From Actinomyces slackii (GTDB taxonomy: Bacteria; Actinomycetota; Actinomycetes; Actinomycetales; Actinomycetaceae): DNA of 64,000 nucleotides. The notes below the pieces were generated by a model. It saw only the letters and a list, made by a program, of their open reading frames with translations. It was not told where the DNA came from and made no database searches. The DNA lies in NCBI RefSeq assembly GCF_900637295.1, contig NZ_LR134363.1:1860001-1924000 (forward strand), given 5' to 3'. The position numbers and the translations under genes were made by a program. Of this stretch, positions 37,440-44,983 are shown piece after piece (the stretch's first letter is position 1; each line of letters starts with the position of its first letter).

Positions 37440-38123
37440 GTGAGCGCACCTGCACGCCCGCTGCGCATCGGCATCATGGGCGGAACCTTTGATCCCATCC
37501 ACCACGGGCACCTCGTGGCGGCCAGTGAGGTTCAAAGCGTTTTCGAGCTTGACGAGGTCATCTTCGTGCCCACCTGGGCTCAGCCCTTCAAGAAGGACCA
37601 TCGCGTCTCCCCGGCCGAGCACCGCTACCTCATGACTGTCGTGGCCACGGCCTCCAATCCGCGCTTCACGGTCTCCCGGGTTGATATTGATCGCGGGGGA
37701 ACCACCTACACCATCGACACCCTCCACGATATCGGCGCGGAGTATCCGGGTGCTGAGCTGTACTTCATCACCGGCGCGGATGCCTTGGCGCAGATCTTGA
37801 CCTGGAAGGACAGTGACGAGATCTTCGATCTTGCTCATCTGGTGGGGGTCACGCGGCCAGGGCATGCGCTGACCGAGTCCGGCGTCCCGCGGGATCGCGT
37901 CTCGCTGCTGGAGGTCACGGCAATGGCGATCTCGTCAACGGAGTGCCGTCGGCGGGTCAGCCAGGGGGTTCCCGTGTGGTACCTGGTTCCTGACGGCGTT
38001 GTGCAGTACATCCGCAAGTATGGGCTTTATCGTATGCCTCTGCGGCCCTCATCGGCGACGTCGATGACGGCGCGGGTGGCCCACGAGCAGTCCCTGAGGA
38101 AGGAGAACGACGGTGAGCACTGA
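37440..38123 (+). CDS. nadD: Nicotinate-nucleotide adenylyltransferase
   Basis: A 227-residue enzyme that joins nicotinate mononucleotide and ATP in NAD synthesis. It has [12 protein letters not shown] (about 14-25, the nucleotidyltransferase HxGH site), [15 protein letters not shown] and the C-terminal [11 protein letters not shown]. The start is GTG, which overlaps no other gene. The C-terminal 25 residues are an extension beyond the family core. Its end overlaps the next gene by 11 bases. Confidence 0.96.
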   Translation: MSAPARPLRIGIMGGTFDPIHHGHLVAASEVQSVFELDEVIFVPTWAQPFKKDHRVSPAEHRYLMTVVATASNPRFTVSRVDIDRGGTTYTIDTLHDIGAEYPGAELYFITGADALAQILTWKDSDEIFDLAHLVGVTRPGHALTESGVPRDRVSLLEVTAMAISSTECRRRVSQGVPVWYLVPDGVVQYIRKYGLYRMPLRPSSATSMTARVAHEQSLRKENDGEH

Positions 38124-39966
38124 TCAGACCGGCGTTAACGACCCAGCGTCCAACGAGTTGACGGAGGGCGCGCAGGGTCGGCCACGCAGCAGCCGCCGCG
38201 CGATCCGACAGGCTGAGCGGGCAGCCGAGCGCGAGGCGATCCTGACCGGGCAGCAGCCCCTGCTCACCCGGCGGGAGATGCGGCGCCTGCGCGAGGAGGC
38301 CGCGGCGCTGCGCGCAGCGGTGGAGGCCGGGGAGATCACGCCCGAGCAGGCCCGTGCCCTCCAGGACCCCACGGGCCAGCAGTCCCAGGACGGGGGTGCG
38401 GACGACGGCGCCGCACCGATCGGGCAGGGAGCCTCGCGCAGCGAGCCGGTGATCCAGGAGCCGGAGGGATGGCAGTCCGACGACGCCGATCAGACCCTGA
38501 CCGCCCATCCCGCCGTGGAGCACACGCCCTCCTGGAGCGCCGCTCCGGCCGCCGCGCTCGATGCTGAGCCGGCAGCCGCCCAGCTCGGCGAGCCGACGCC
38601 TGAGGCCGGGGCGCAGACCGGAGGCTGGCAGAGTGCCAGCGCGGCCAGTGCTGGGAGTGCGGCCAGTGTCGGCAGTGCGCCCAGCGCCAGCAGCGCGGCC
38701 AGCGCCGGTAGCGCGGGGCGCGCATGGCGCTCCCTGACAGCCGATGAGGCTGTGGCCATCTCCGAGTTGCCCACCGGGCTCATGGACGCCGTCGATGTTC
38801 CCATCGCCTCAGCGGAGGCCGAGCGCGCCGCGGCGGCCGAGGTCCTCACAGAGCCCGCCCCGGTGCCCACTCGGTCCTCACTGCGCGAGAGGCTGGAGAC
38901 CGGCCAGGTGCCCTCGGTGACGGGGGCCTCGCAGCCCTACGGCACGGTGCCGGGCGAGGACGCCGGGCAGGATCTGCCCGGCCCCGCCGAGATGGAGGCG
39001 CCTGTCCAGGGCGGTGCCGAGCCCTCGCCCTACGCCATGGCCTCCGATGAGGGCTATGCGGCGGGGCAGGAGGCTGAGCCCGCGGTGCCTGCAGGGGCTG
39101 AGCCCCACGGTGCTGCGGCGCTGCCCCAGTGGCAGTCCGGCCAGGAGGATTCCAGCGCGGTTCAGGCGGCCAACGCCGTGCCGGTGCAGCCATGGGACGA
39201 CCAGCCGACAGGCGGCTTCGGCGAGCAGGCTGCTCAGCCCGCTCAGCCCACCGATGCTCCCGGCGCCCAGGGCGCGCCGGCGGCGGCCTCTCCCGGCTCG
39301 GTGCGGCGCCCGATCGTCAAGATTCCCGCAGCCGCCCAGGGTGTGCGCACGGTCAACATCTCCACTGGAGAGCTCAGTGCCGTCCAGCCCGTGAGCCCGT
39401 CGGAGGCCGGTGAGGCCGACGGGGCCGGCCCGGTTGGCGATCAGGAATTCGAGATGCCCGTGGATGAGGCGGTCCAGGCCCTGCCCGATGCCACGGAGAC
39501 AGGTGTGCTGGACACCAGCGAGGGCGGGTCCGGCTTCGACACCGGGGAGATCCCGCAGTGGAAGTCCCTGCGCGAGCGGATGACCACCGATGACTCCCTG
39601 GTGGGAGGCCAGCAGCCGATGAGCCCCTATTCGCTCTCCGGCCAGGCGCCGAGCGCCGAGGTACCGGGCGGCATGCCGGAGCCTGCGGCGGACTCCTTCC
39701 AGCAAGAGGCGCGGTGGGATCAGGTCGCGTCGGCTGCCGCGCCATCGGATGAGCAGGCTGATGCCGGGGGCGGTTTCAGCCCCAGGGTTCCGGCCCAGCC
39801 CGAGCCCGCCAAGTCCTCGGGACTGGGCAAGGTGCTTCTCATCCTCCTGGTGGTGCTGGTGGTGGCACTGGTGCTGCTCGCGGTGGTGTGGTACTTCCTG
39901 AGCAATGGCTCGAACAGCGCTGCGGCCCTGGCCCCCATCGGGCCCTGGGACCGTCAGCTCGTCTAG
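38113..39966 (+). CDS. Large tail-anchored low-complexity protein between nadD and rsfS
   Basis: A 617-residue protein not recognised by family. A short basic helical region (about 25-85, [40 protein letters not shown]) is followed by about 480 residues rich in Ala, Gly, Pro, Gln, Glu and Ser. One membrane helix (about 575-598, [20 protein letters not shown]) near the end leaves 20 outer residues, so the bulk is cytoplasmic and tail-anchored. GTG start with AAGGAG 9 bases upstream. It lies in the nadD-rsfS operon, overlapping nadD by 11 bases. A role in envelope or division is only a guess. Confidence 0.7.
   Translation: MSTDQTGVNDPASNELTEGAQGRPRSSRRAIRQAERAAEREAILTGQQPLLTRREMRRLREEAAALRAAVEAGEITPEQARALQDPTGQQSQDGGADDGAAPIGQGASRSEPVIQEPEGWQSDDADQTLTAHPAVEHTPSWSAAPAAALDAEPAAAQLGEPTPEAGAQTGGWQSASAASAGSAASVGSAPSASSAASAGSAGRAWRSLTADEAVAISELPTGLMDAVDVPIASAEAERAAAAEVLTEPAPVPTRSSLRERLETGQVPSVTGASQPYGTVPGEDAGQDLPGPAEMEAPVQGGAEPSPYAMASDEGYAAGQEAEPAVPAGAEPHGAAALPQWQSGQEDSSAVQAANAVPVQPWDDQPTGGFGEQAAQPAQPTDAPGAQGAPAAASPGSVRRPIVKIPAAAQGVRTVNISTGELSAVQPVSPSEAGEADGAGPVGDQEFEMPVDEAVQALPDATETGVLDTSEGGSGFDTGEIPQWKSLRERMTTDDSLVGGQQPMSPYSLSGQAPSAEVPGGMPEPAADSFQQEARWDQVASAAAPSDEQADAGGGFSPRVPAQPEPAKSSGLGKVLLILLVVLVVALVLLAVVWYFLSNGSNSAAALAPIGPWDRQLV
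38632..38718 (+). repeat. Ala/Ser/Gly-coding tandem micro-repeat
   Basis: A run of near-repeats of GCCAGYGCSGCCAGYG units codes for [20 protein letters not shown] and following residues inside the tail-anchored protein. Such a run can change length by slippage without breaking the frame when it changes by multiples of three. Confidence 0.6.
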
Positions 39967-40029
39967 GCTTGCGTTGCCCGCGATGGCATCGTGGGCAACG
40001 AGCATCCGCCCAGACATGTAAGGAGTCCT

Positions 40030-40434
40030 GTGCCTGCCACTGACCGCGCCATCGAGTTGTGCCGACGCGCCGCGCTGGCGGCCTCGCAGAGGAAGGCCGA
40101 GGAGATCATCGCGATCGATGTCTCCGATCGGCTTGCCCTGACCGACGTCTTCCTCATCGCCTCTGGGGCCAATGACCGTCAGGTGCGCGCGATCGTCGAT
40201 GTCGTCGATGAGGCCATGCTCAAAGCCGGCGCCAAGCGCCGCATGCGTGAGGGGCTGACGGAGGCGCGCTGGGTGCTGCTGGACTACGGGGACGTCGTCG
40301 TCCACATCCAGCGCAGCGAGGACCGTGACTTCTACGCCCTGGAGCGGTTGTGGAAGGACTGCCCTGCCATCGAGATCCCCGGACTCGATGACATGACGGC
40401 TCTGGATGTGCCTGACTCGGTGGAGGGGGCCTGA
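40030..40434 (+). CDS. rsfS: Ribosomal silencing factor RsfS
   Basis: A 134-residue protein that binds L14 and blocks subunit joining under low nutrients. Conserved blocks are IIAIDVSDRLALTDVFLIAS, the helix with RMREG, ARWVLLDYGDVVVHIQ and DRDFYALERLWKDCP. I use the GTG at 40030, which has AAGGAG 4 bases upstream; an earlier in-frame ATG at 39991 is not supported by the family. The histidine phosphatase follows after 3 bases. nadD-rsfS linkage is common in bacteria. Confidence 0.95.
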   Translation: MPATDRAIELCRRAALAASQRKAEEIIAIDVSDRLALTDVFLIASGANDRQVRAIVDVVDEAMLKAGAKRRMREGLTEARWVLLDYGDVVVHIQRSEDRDFYALERLWKDCPAIEIPGLDDMTALDVPDSVEGA

Positions 40435-40437
40435 GCC

Positions 40438-41037
40438 GTGGAGCTCGTCCTGTGGCGGCACGGTCAGACCGACGCCAATCTCCACCAGCGCATCCAGGGC
40501 CGCTCCAACATTCCACTCAATGCGACGGGTGTGGCTCAGGCGCAGGCGGTGGCACCGGCTTTGGCAGCCCTGGAGCCTCATCGAATCGTGTGCTCGCCCC
40601 TGAAGCGCGCTCTGCAGACCGCCGAGGTCCTGGGGGAGCGCTGCGGTCTTGCGGTGACTGTGGAGGAGGGACTGGTCGAGCGCTCCTTCGGGGCCTGGGA
40701 GGGCAAGGACCGTCAGGAGATCGCGGCCGGGTGGCCCGAGGAGTACCGCCGTTGGCGTGAGGGCGGGGAGCCTCGGGGCCTGGGGGTGGAGACCCGCGAC
40801 CAGGTGGCGACCCGTGTGCGCGCTGCGCTGGAGCGCATCTGCGCCACGGCGGAGGAGGATGAGCGCGTCGTGGTGGTCTCCCACGGCTCAGCGTTGAGCA
40901 TCGCGGCCAGCAGCCTGCTGGGGCAGCGGGTCTCGGCATGGTTCGGGCTCCGTGGCCTGGACAACTGCCGTTACGGGGTGCTGCGCTCGGCCCGGCGCGA
41001 GCCGGGCTGGGTGCTGACGGGGTGGAACCTCGGCTGA
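40438..41037 (+). CDS. Histidine phosphatase family protein (GpmB-like)
   Basis: A 199-residue phosphatase. The catalytic LWRHGQTDANLHQRIQG starts the protein, with phospho-acceptor His in RHG. The second His is in VVVSHGSALSIAAS, and Glu in VERSFGAWEGKD supplies the acid. The family includes phosphoglycerate mutase-like and broad sugar/nucleotide phosphatases; nothing here defines the substrate. GTG start three bases after the rsfS stop. Confidence 0.9.
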   Translation: MELVLWRHGQTDANLHQRIQGRSNIPLNATGVAQAQAVAPALAALEPHRIVCSPLKRALQTAEVLGERCGLAVTVEEGLVERSFGAWEGKDRQEIAAGWPEEYRRWREGGEPRGLGVETRDQVATRVRAALERICATAEEDERVVVVSHGSALSIAASSLLGQRVSAWFGLRGLDNCRYGVLRSARREPGWVLTGWNLG

Positions 41038-41158
41038 GGCGGGGGCCCTGGGCCGCTTGGGGGAGTGGTGAGGTAGTGCACGCCCCGGGGATTTGCCCCG
41101 CTGGCCTTGAACTCCATACAGTTATCCGCGTCGCCCGCCGGGGCGGTGCCCGAGTGAC

Positions 41159-41234
41159 GGGGCTATGGCGCAGTTGGTAGCGCGCTTCCATGGCATGGAA
41201 GAGGTCGGGGGTTCGAATCCCCCTAGCTCCACCA
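41159..41234 (+). tRNA. tRNA-Ala(GGC), CCA encoded
   Basis: A 76-base tRNA. The acceptor stem GGGGCTA/TAGCTCC contains the G3:U70 pair that defines alanine. The anticodon arm CTTCC-ATGGCAT-GGAAG gives anticodon GGC. The T arm is GGGGGTTCGAATCCCCC. The CCA end is encoded (41232-41234). Confidence 0.97.
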
Positions 41235-41323
41235 GCGAGTGAGTCCAACCATCCCTACCCGGGACGAGGCTCCTTCGCTGAGGCCGGGGTGACCGGCCAC
41301 GACCCGCGAGGGTCGCCCACCAC

Positions 41324-41396
41324 GGGGCTATGGCGCAGTTGGTAGCGCGCTTCCATGGCATGGAAGAGGTCGGGGGTTCGAATCCCCCTAGCTCCA
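41324..41396 (+). tRNA. tRNA-Ala(GGC), second copy, CCA not encoded
   Basis: Identical to the first copy over all 73 bases, including G3:U70 and anticodon GGC. The following bases are CCC, so the CCA end must be added by the nucleotidyltransferase. The 89-base spacer between the copies has no other feature. Confidence 0.96.
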
Positions 41397-41451
41397 CCCA
41401 GTTCGCGGACAGGGATGTCCACCGTCTGCTCCGCTCACGTGATGATGACGA

Positions 41452-42006
41452 TCATGTCAGCACGTGAGGGCGGAACCGAGTGGCGATGAGGTGCTGGCGC
41501 GGTAGTTCGTCGTTGTCGGGCTCCATCTCCACCGGATCAGGGCCGATCGCGAATCCCACTCTTTCGAGCAGCCTCCACGAGCTCCGATTGGCGACGTTGA
41601 CGGCGACCACCAGGCGCGTCGACGCAGTTTGAGCACGCCAGAGATCGCCGATGGCGAGTCGGAGCATCGCGTCGGCCACTCCGCGACCCAGGGCGTGCGG
41701 TTCTCCGATCAGATAGTCGAGGCTCCAATCGCCGTCGTGCACACCCACCCCTGCCTCGGTGAGTTCCTTGGCGTACTCGGGGTAGTCGCGAAGACGGTAG
41801 TAGAACACGAAGCCCACAGGAGTGCCGTCGAGCAAGGCGATGAAGTAGCTGGTAGGACCACCGGATGCGAGCTCACTGCCCACGTCCGCAAGGTCCGCGT
41901 CAAGGTCCTGCGACCAGAAGGGGCGCACGTGCTCGGCCCGGAACCAACGCTCCACCAGCGGCATATCAGCGAGAGTCGCGGATCGCAGGTTCACCTCGGC
42001 ATGCAT
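41452..42006 (-). CDS. GNAT-family acetyltransferase (AAC(6')-like)
   Basis: A 184-residue acyltransferase. Motifs include DMPLVERWFRAEHVRPFWS, the strand SYFIALLDGTPVGFVFYYRL, the acetyl-CoA loop region SLDYLIGEPHALGRGVADAM and the C-terminal NRSSWRLLERVGF. This layout is shared by aminoglycoside 6'-acetyltransferase-like and siderophore/lysine acetyltransferase-like proteins. The substrate cannot be read. GC and codon use are lower than in the housekeeping genes. It lies just after the tRNA pair on the opposite strand, as is typical for tRNA-linked accessory genes. Confidence 0.8.
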   Translation of the reverse strand: MHAEVNLRSATLADMPLVERWFRAEHVRPFWSQDLDADLADVGSELASGGPTSYFIALLDGTPVGFVFYYRLRDYPEYAKELTEAGVGVHDGDWSLDYLIGEPHALGRGVADAMLRLAIGDLWRAQTASTRLVVAVNVANRSSWRLLERVGFAIGPDPVEMEPDNDELPRQHLIATRFRPHVLT

Positions 42007-42045
42007 CTGGGTACGCTACCACTCTGGCTCGCTGTCGCCTCCTCC

Positions 42046-42076
42046 AGGTCAAGTCCCTGGAAGTGGTGTAGTGGTC
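42046..42076 (-). mobile_element. Possible terminal remnant of an IS256-type element
   Basis: On the minus strand the segment reads GACCACTACACCACTTCCAG followed by GGACTTGACC. It resembles, from memory, the ends of mutator-type insertion sequences (TACACCACTT...GGGAC pattern). No transposase lies next to it. It sits 20 bases beyond the end of the short phosphatase-family gene. Treat as speculative. Confidence 0.25.
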
Positions 42077-42095
42077 CTTCGGGCGAGGGGTGGGG

Positions 42096-42371
42096 TTAGT
42101 CGTCGGGGAGGAAGATCGTCTTGAGCAGTTCGGCCGCGTCCGCTGGCTCACTCGTTTCTAGGGTCAGCTCGCCGGTGGAGTCCGGTAGCCGGAAGTCACG
42201 CCAGCGCACCCAGCGCGAGGGCCAGCCCTCGATGTTCGGGTCACGACCGAGCAAGTAGACGCCGAACTCCGGTTCGACGCTCCCGAGCAAGTTCTTGCGC
42301 AGCCCTCGACCTCGGATGCGCCGACCGTCGGGGAGCTCCACGACGCCCTGGCCCGCCTCCCAGATGCTCAT
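42096..42371 (-). pseudogene. N-terminal fragment of a protein-tyrosine-phosphatase-like family, catalytic part missing
   Basis: Ninety-one residues. The pattern G-V-V-x-L-P-D-G-R-R-x-R-G-R-G-L-R, then EFGVYLLGRDP and RWVRWRDFRLP, matches my recollection of the N-terminal segment of actinobacterial tyrosine-phosphatase-like proteins. In those, the CxGGxGRTG catalytic loop follows some 30-40 residues later. Here the frame stops at LLKTIFLPDD before any such loop, so the protein lacks a catalytic cysteine. It may be truncated or a short stand-alone variant. Start ATG 42371, four bases after the membrane-protein gene. Confidence 0.5.
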
Positions 42372-42375
42372 CTGC

Positions 42376-42780
42376 TTAGCCCCTGACAGGGAGCGCCCGC
42401 AACGCAACGGCCTGGCTCGTAGCGAACAGGGCGATGTCGATCGCCACTGTCACGACGGCAAGCACGATCAGCAGCGTCGCGGCGGTCGCCGAGGCGAACC
42501 CGACCGCGATGGCGGCGACCAGATTGGCGACCATCACAAGGCGAAGCGCGGAGCGCAGTGGTAGACGTGCGAGCATCCACACAATGCCGCCCGCCCACAC
42601 CACGACAGCGACACCGGCAGCAGCGATGAGCAGCGCGGGCAGCGCGACACCCTCGGCGATCCGCCCGGCGAACAGCGCCACCGCAGCACCCAGCACCGTG
42701 CAATAGGCGGCGTCGAGTCGGAGGCTCCACCGTCCGAACTTCTCACCGTTGATGCGTCGCATGATCGAGCCGCTCGTCAT
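42376..42780 (-). CDS. Small four-helix membrane protein
   Basis: A 134-residue protein of unknown function. Four hydrophobic segments lie at about 26-46, 51-72, 80-103 and 105-125, joined by short loops with Arg on the cytoplasmic side. It overlaps the preceding antitoxin-like gene by 4 bases and is followed after four bases by the phosphatase-family fragment. The operon is therefore toxin-like, antitoxin-like, membrane protein, fragment. No family recognised. Confidence 0.65.
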   Translation of the reverse strand: MTSGSIMRRINGEKFGRWSLRLDAAYCTVLGAAVALFAGRIAEGVALPALLIAAAGVAVVVWAGGIVWMLARLPLRSALRLVMVANLVAAIAVGFASATAATLLIVLAVVTVAIDIALFATSQAVALRALPVRG

Positions 42781-43049
42781 GTCGTCGCGCTGTAACGCTG
42801 TCGGGCGGCTTCGCCGCTGGTGCCAATCGCTTCTCCCACCTCGCGCCAAGACAGCCGCTGTTCGCGTGCAGCGCGCACCGCTTCGGCAAGCTCTTTCTCG
42901 GCGGCGTCGCGTCGCCACGCGGCGAGCTTGACCGCCATCGTGGGCGGGAGGGGTGCGTCCTGATCGCCGGGCTTCGGGTCATAGTTCTCGAAAGCGTCGG
43001 CAAACTCGTCGGCACGGGCCTTGATGTCTGCAATGGAGCGTCGAGTCAT
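42777..43049 (-). CDS. Antitoxin-like helix-turn-helix protein
   Basis: A 90-residue acidic-then-basic protein. The N-terminus (SIADIKARADEFADAFENYD) is helical and acidic, and the C-terminus has a predicted helix-turn-helix (LSWREVGEAIGTSGEAARQR). Between them lies PLPPTMAVKLAAWRRDAAEK. Small HTH proteins next to a BrnT/RelE-like gene usually act as the antitoxin and repressor. It follows the toxin-like gene after 6 bases and overlaps the membrane-protein gene by 4. Confidence 0.65.
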   Translation of the reverse strand: MTRRSIADIKARADEFADAFENYDPKPGDQDAPLPPTMAVKLAAWRRDAAEKELAEAVRAAREQRLSWREVGEAIGTSGEAARQRYSATT

Positions 43050-43055
43050 GGTGGT

Positions 43056-43289
43056 TCACCTCAGATACTTGGGTCGGGCCGGGCGCATGGCGTGAGCGAT
43101 AGCGATGACACCGTGCCACTCGATCACACCGACTTCCACGAGGGTGCCGGTTTCATCGGGACCGATGAACATGGTCATCGAGTGGTTTTGCACAAAATGG
43201 CGGACAGGGAAACGGAGCGCATGGAGCATCGCCTCATCGGTGACGCCGTGCCGGTGGGCGCTGTCGAGGATGATCGGTTCCGCCTCCAT
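43056..43289 (-). CDS. Toxin-like small protein (BrnT/RelE-like architecture)
   Basis: A 77-residue protein with the order DSAHRHGVTDEAMLHALRFP, a beta segment MTMFIGPDETGTLVEVGVIE and a final HAMRPARPKYLR. The pattern of His near the start, a central DxxGxLLEVG-like strand pair and an A-R-x-K-(Y/F)-L end is shared with actinobacterial RelE/BrnT-type toxin families. It precedes an HTH antitoxin-like gene, has its own leaderless promoter with an operator-like inverted repeat, and belongs to the tRNA-linked islet. Confidence 0.65.
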   Translation of the reverse strand: MEAEPIILDSAHRHGVTDEAMLHALRFPVRHFVQNHSMTMFIGPDETGTLVEVGVIEWHGVIAIAHAMRPARPKYLR

Positions 43290-43292
43290 GTC

Positions 43293-43324
43293 ACAAGTTT
43301 ACTTGTCGCAAGGGAACTTGCCAA
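43293..43324 (-). promoter_or_regulatory. Leaderless promoter and operator-like inverted repeat of the toxin-antitoxin-like operon
   Basis: On the minus strand TTGGCA (43324-43319) and TAAACT (43301-43296) are separated by exactly 17 bases, and the -10 ends six bases before the ATG at 43289. The inverted repeat ACAAGT-AA-ACTTGT (43306-43293) overlaps the -10, which is where an autoregulatory antitoxin would bind. Confidence 0.65.
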
Positions 43325-43339
43325 GCGGTTCCGCCACCG

Positions 43340-43435
43340 CGTCTTCGCCCACACCGTGCCCCGGTGAACCCCGAAGTGACGCGCCAGCGCGTTCAGGCTC
43401 ACGCCCTGCGCGCGGGCTGTTCGCATAGCGTCCAC
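43340..43435 (-). pseudogene. Recombinase/resolvase HTH remnant
   Basis: The minus-strand frame reads AMRTARAQGVSLNALARHFG followed by VHRGTVWAKTR. This is the C-terminal helix-turn-helix typical of serine recombinases (Hin/resolvase type). A stop lies just upstream and no catalytic domain is present, so only the C-terminal fragment remains, directly upstream of the toxin-antitoxin-like promoter. Confidence 0.5.
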
Positions 43436-43491
43436 CCACCATCATCACTCTTACAGCGACGTTCGGATTCGAGTGGATAGACTGCGCCGCC

Positions 43492-44136
43492 ATGAAACAT
43501 GTGGTGCTGACAGGGACCCTGCGATGCGGGGACGACCATGCGGCGGAGGTCGTCAGCGAGCTCCTCGCCGAGCATGTCGACATCTCCCGCAGGGAGACCG
43601 GGTGCCTGCTGTTCGAGGTGACCCCCACCGCTGATCGGCTGGTGTGGGCGGTGCACGAGCGCTGGCGGTCTCGGGCCGATCTTGACAGGCACCGTCGTGG
43701 GCTGCGCGCGCGTGCCTGGGGCGAGCGCACACGCGGAATCGCGCGGGACTACCTCGTGTCCGACGTCGACGAGCCCGTTCCCTATTCGCTGGACTACGAC
43801 TGGTTGTGGCAGCCTGCAGCGGTGCGCCGGCTGGTCGCCGAGATCAGTGCGCCGACGTCATCGCGAGACGAGACCGCCCGGGCACGGGCGCAGTACATCG
43901 CTCAGTGCGACACCGACGCCAACGGCGTGCTCGGCGCCGGGGGATGGGCGGTCGAGATCGGGCAGATGCGCGAGGATGGCGCAACCTGCGCGGTGACCGC
44001 CGTGATCACCTCCGGGGGAGAGGATGTCGCCGATGCGATCGGCGATGCCGCCGCTCGGCTGTGGGCCTCATTCACCGGCGTTCCCGGCTGCCAGATCGAG
44101 TGGATCCAGCGACCGGATGAGCCCGCTGCGCCGTAG
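43492..44136 (+). CDS. ABM-domain protein with extra C-terminal domain
   Basis: A 214-residue protein. The first 90 residues match the antibiotic-biosynthesis-monooxygenase fold (VLTGTLRCGDDHAAEVVSEL, ISRRETGCLLFEVTPT, AVHERWRSRADLDRH), a dimeric ferredoxin-like family that includes quinol monooxygenases and haem-degrading enzymes. The C-terminal 110 residues (after DYDWLWQP) have no family I recognise. No ribosome site is clear before the ATG. It borders the accessory islet, so it may or may not be part of the core genome. Confidence 0.65.
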   Translation: MKHVVLTGTLRCGDDHAAEVVSELLAEHVDISRRETGCLLFEVTPTADRLVWAVHERWRSRADLDRHRRGLRARAWGERTRGIARDYLVSDVDEPVPYSLDYDWLWQPAAVRRLVAEISAPTSSRDETARARAQYIAQCDTDANGVLGAGGWAVEIGQMREDGATCAVTAVITSGGEDVADAIGDAAARLWASFTGVPGCQIEWIQRPDEPAAP

Positions 44137-44376
44137 GGCACGCCGGTTCCGGCCTCCGTCTTGCCCAAACCCCGCTCTCGCAGGATACTCGGACGATCGC
44201 GGCGGCCCCTTGATGCGGCAACGACATGCGTGAGGGTGACGACCGAGGCCGTCCAGGGACTGACGGCGTGAGCCGACCCCAATGCGGGTAGTGCAGACCG
44301 CAGACTATGCCGAGAAGATCCGGAAGTACTCAGAGGACCTAGCGTAACAGTTGGGTATAGTGCAAGAATTGTCTGC

Positions 44377-44847
44377 ATGGACAGGATCGACCGCAATATT
44401 CTTCTCCTCCTCCAGGATGATGGGCGCCTGAGCGTCACACAGCTCGCCTCGCAGGTGGGCCTCAGCCTGTCCGCCTGCCACCGCCGCCTCAAGGATCTGG
44501 AGCGCATCGGGGCCATCCAGCGCTATGCGGCAGTGGTCGATCCCAGGGCGGTGGGCCTGGACTTCGAGGCGGTCATCCTGGTCACCATGGGGCGCACGGA
44601 TGCGGCGACCATCAGGGACTTCGAGAATGCGGTCCAAACCGAGCCCTCCATCGTCTCGGCGCAGCGGCTCTTCGGCGAGCCCGACTACCTCCTGCGGGTC
44701 CTGGCCACAGATCTGGAGGACTATCAGCGCCTCCACGACTCGATCTACTCCACCCTGCCCGGGGTGCAGTCCCTGAGGTCGACCATCGTCGTCAAGCGCA
44801 TCGGGGGAGACGGGACCGTGCCACTCCTGACTGGTGAGACCCCCTGA
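44377..44847 (+). CDS. Lrp/AsnC-family transcriptional regulator
   Basis: A 156-residue regulator. The helix-turn-helix lies at about 3-50 (MDRIDRNILLLLQDDGRLSV, LSLSACHRRLKDLERIGAI) and the RAM ligand-binding domain at 65-140 (EAVILVTMG, GEPDYLLRVLA). It responds to amino acids in related proteins. TATAGT at 44356-44361 lies 15 bases before the ATG with no ribosome site, so the leader is very short. No amino-acid exporter or catabolic gene is adjacent. Confidence 0.93.
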   Translation: MDRIDRNILLLLQDDGRLSVTQLASQVGLSLSACHRRLKDLERIGAIQRYAAVVDPRAVGLDFEAVILVTMGRTDAATIRDFENAVQTEPSIVSAQRLFGEPDYLLRVLATDLEDYQRLHDSIYSTLPGVQSLRSTIVVKRIGGDGTVPLLTGETP

Positions 44848-44908
44848 GAGGAGGCGACCGCCCCTCTGCGACTCTGTGACGTGGACACGCCTTGGCCAGG
44901 CGGTCTAC

Positions 44909-44927
44909 TGAGGGTAGCCTCACCTTG
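44909..44927 (+). promoter_or_regulatory. DtxR/IdeR-like iron box upstream of the DUF2470-like gene
   Basis: TGAGGGTAGCCTCACCTTG matches the IdeR/DtxR consensus TTAGGTTAGGCTAACCTAA at 13 of 19 positions and keeps its AGG...ACCT symmetry. It lies 57 bases before the start codon at 44984. Iron-dependent repression is inferred. Confidence 0.6.
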
Positions 44928-44983
44928 AACGGCCGCCCTGGCGGTCCGGGACCGATCGAAGGACCGCAGAAAGGCATCGAGGA

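Noticed and set aside
41397-43491. attR-like duplicate of the tRNA-Ala 3' end beyond the islet
   Set aside because: The T-arm sequence occurs only in the two tRNA genes; no partial copy lies at the far side.
44140-44376. A gene in the gap before the Lrp regulator
   Set aside because: Frames are short, lack ribosome sites and show no family pattern; only a promoter is supported.
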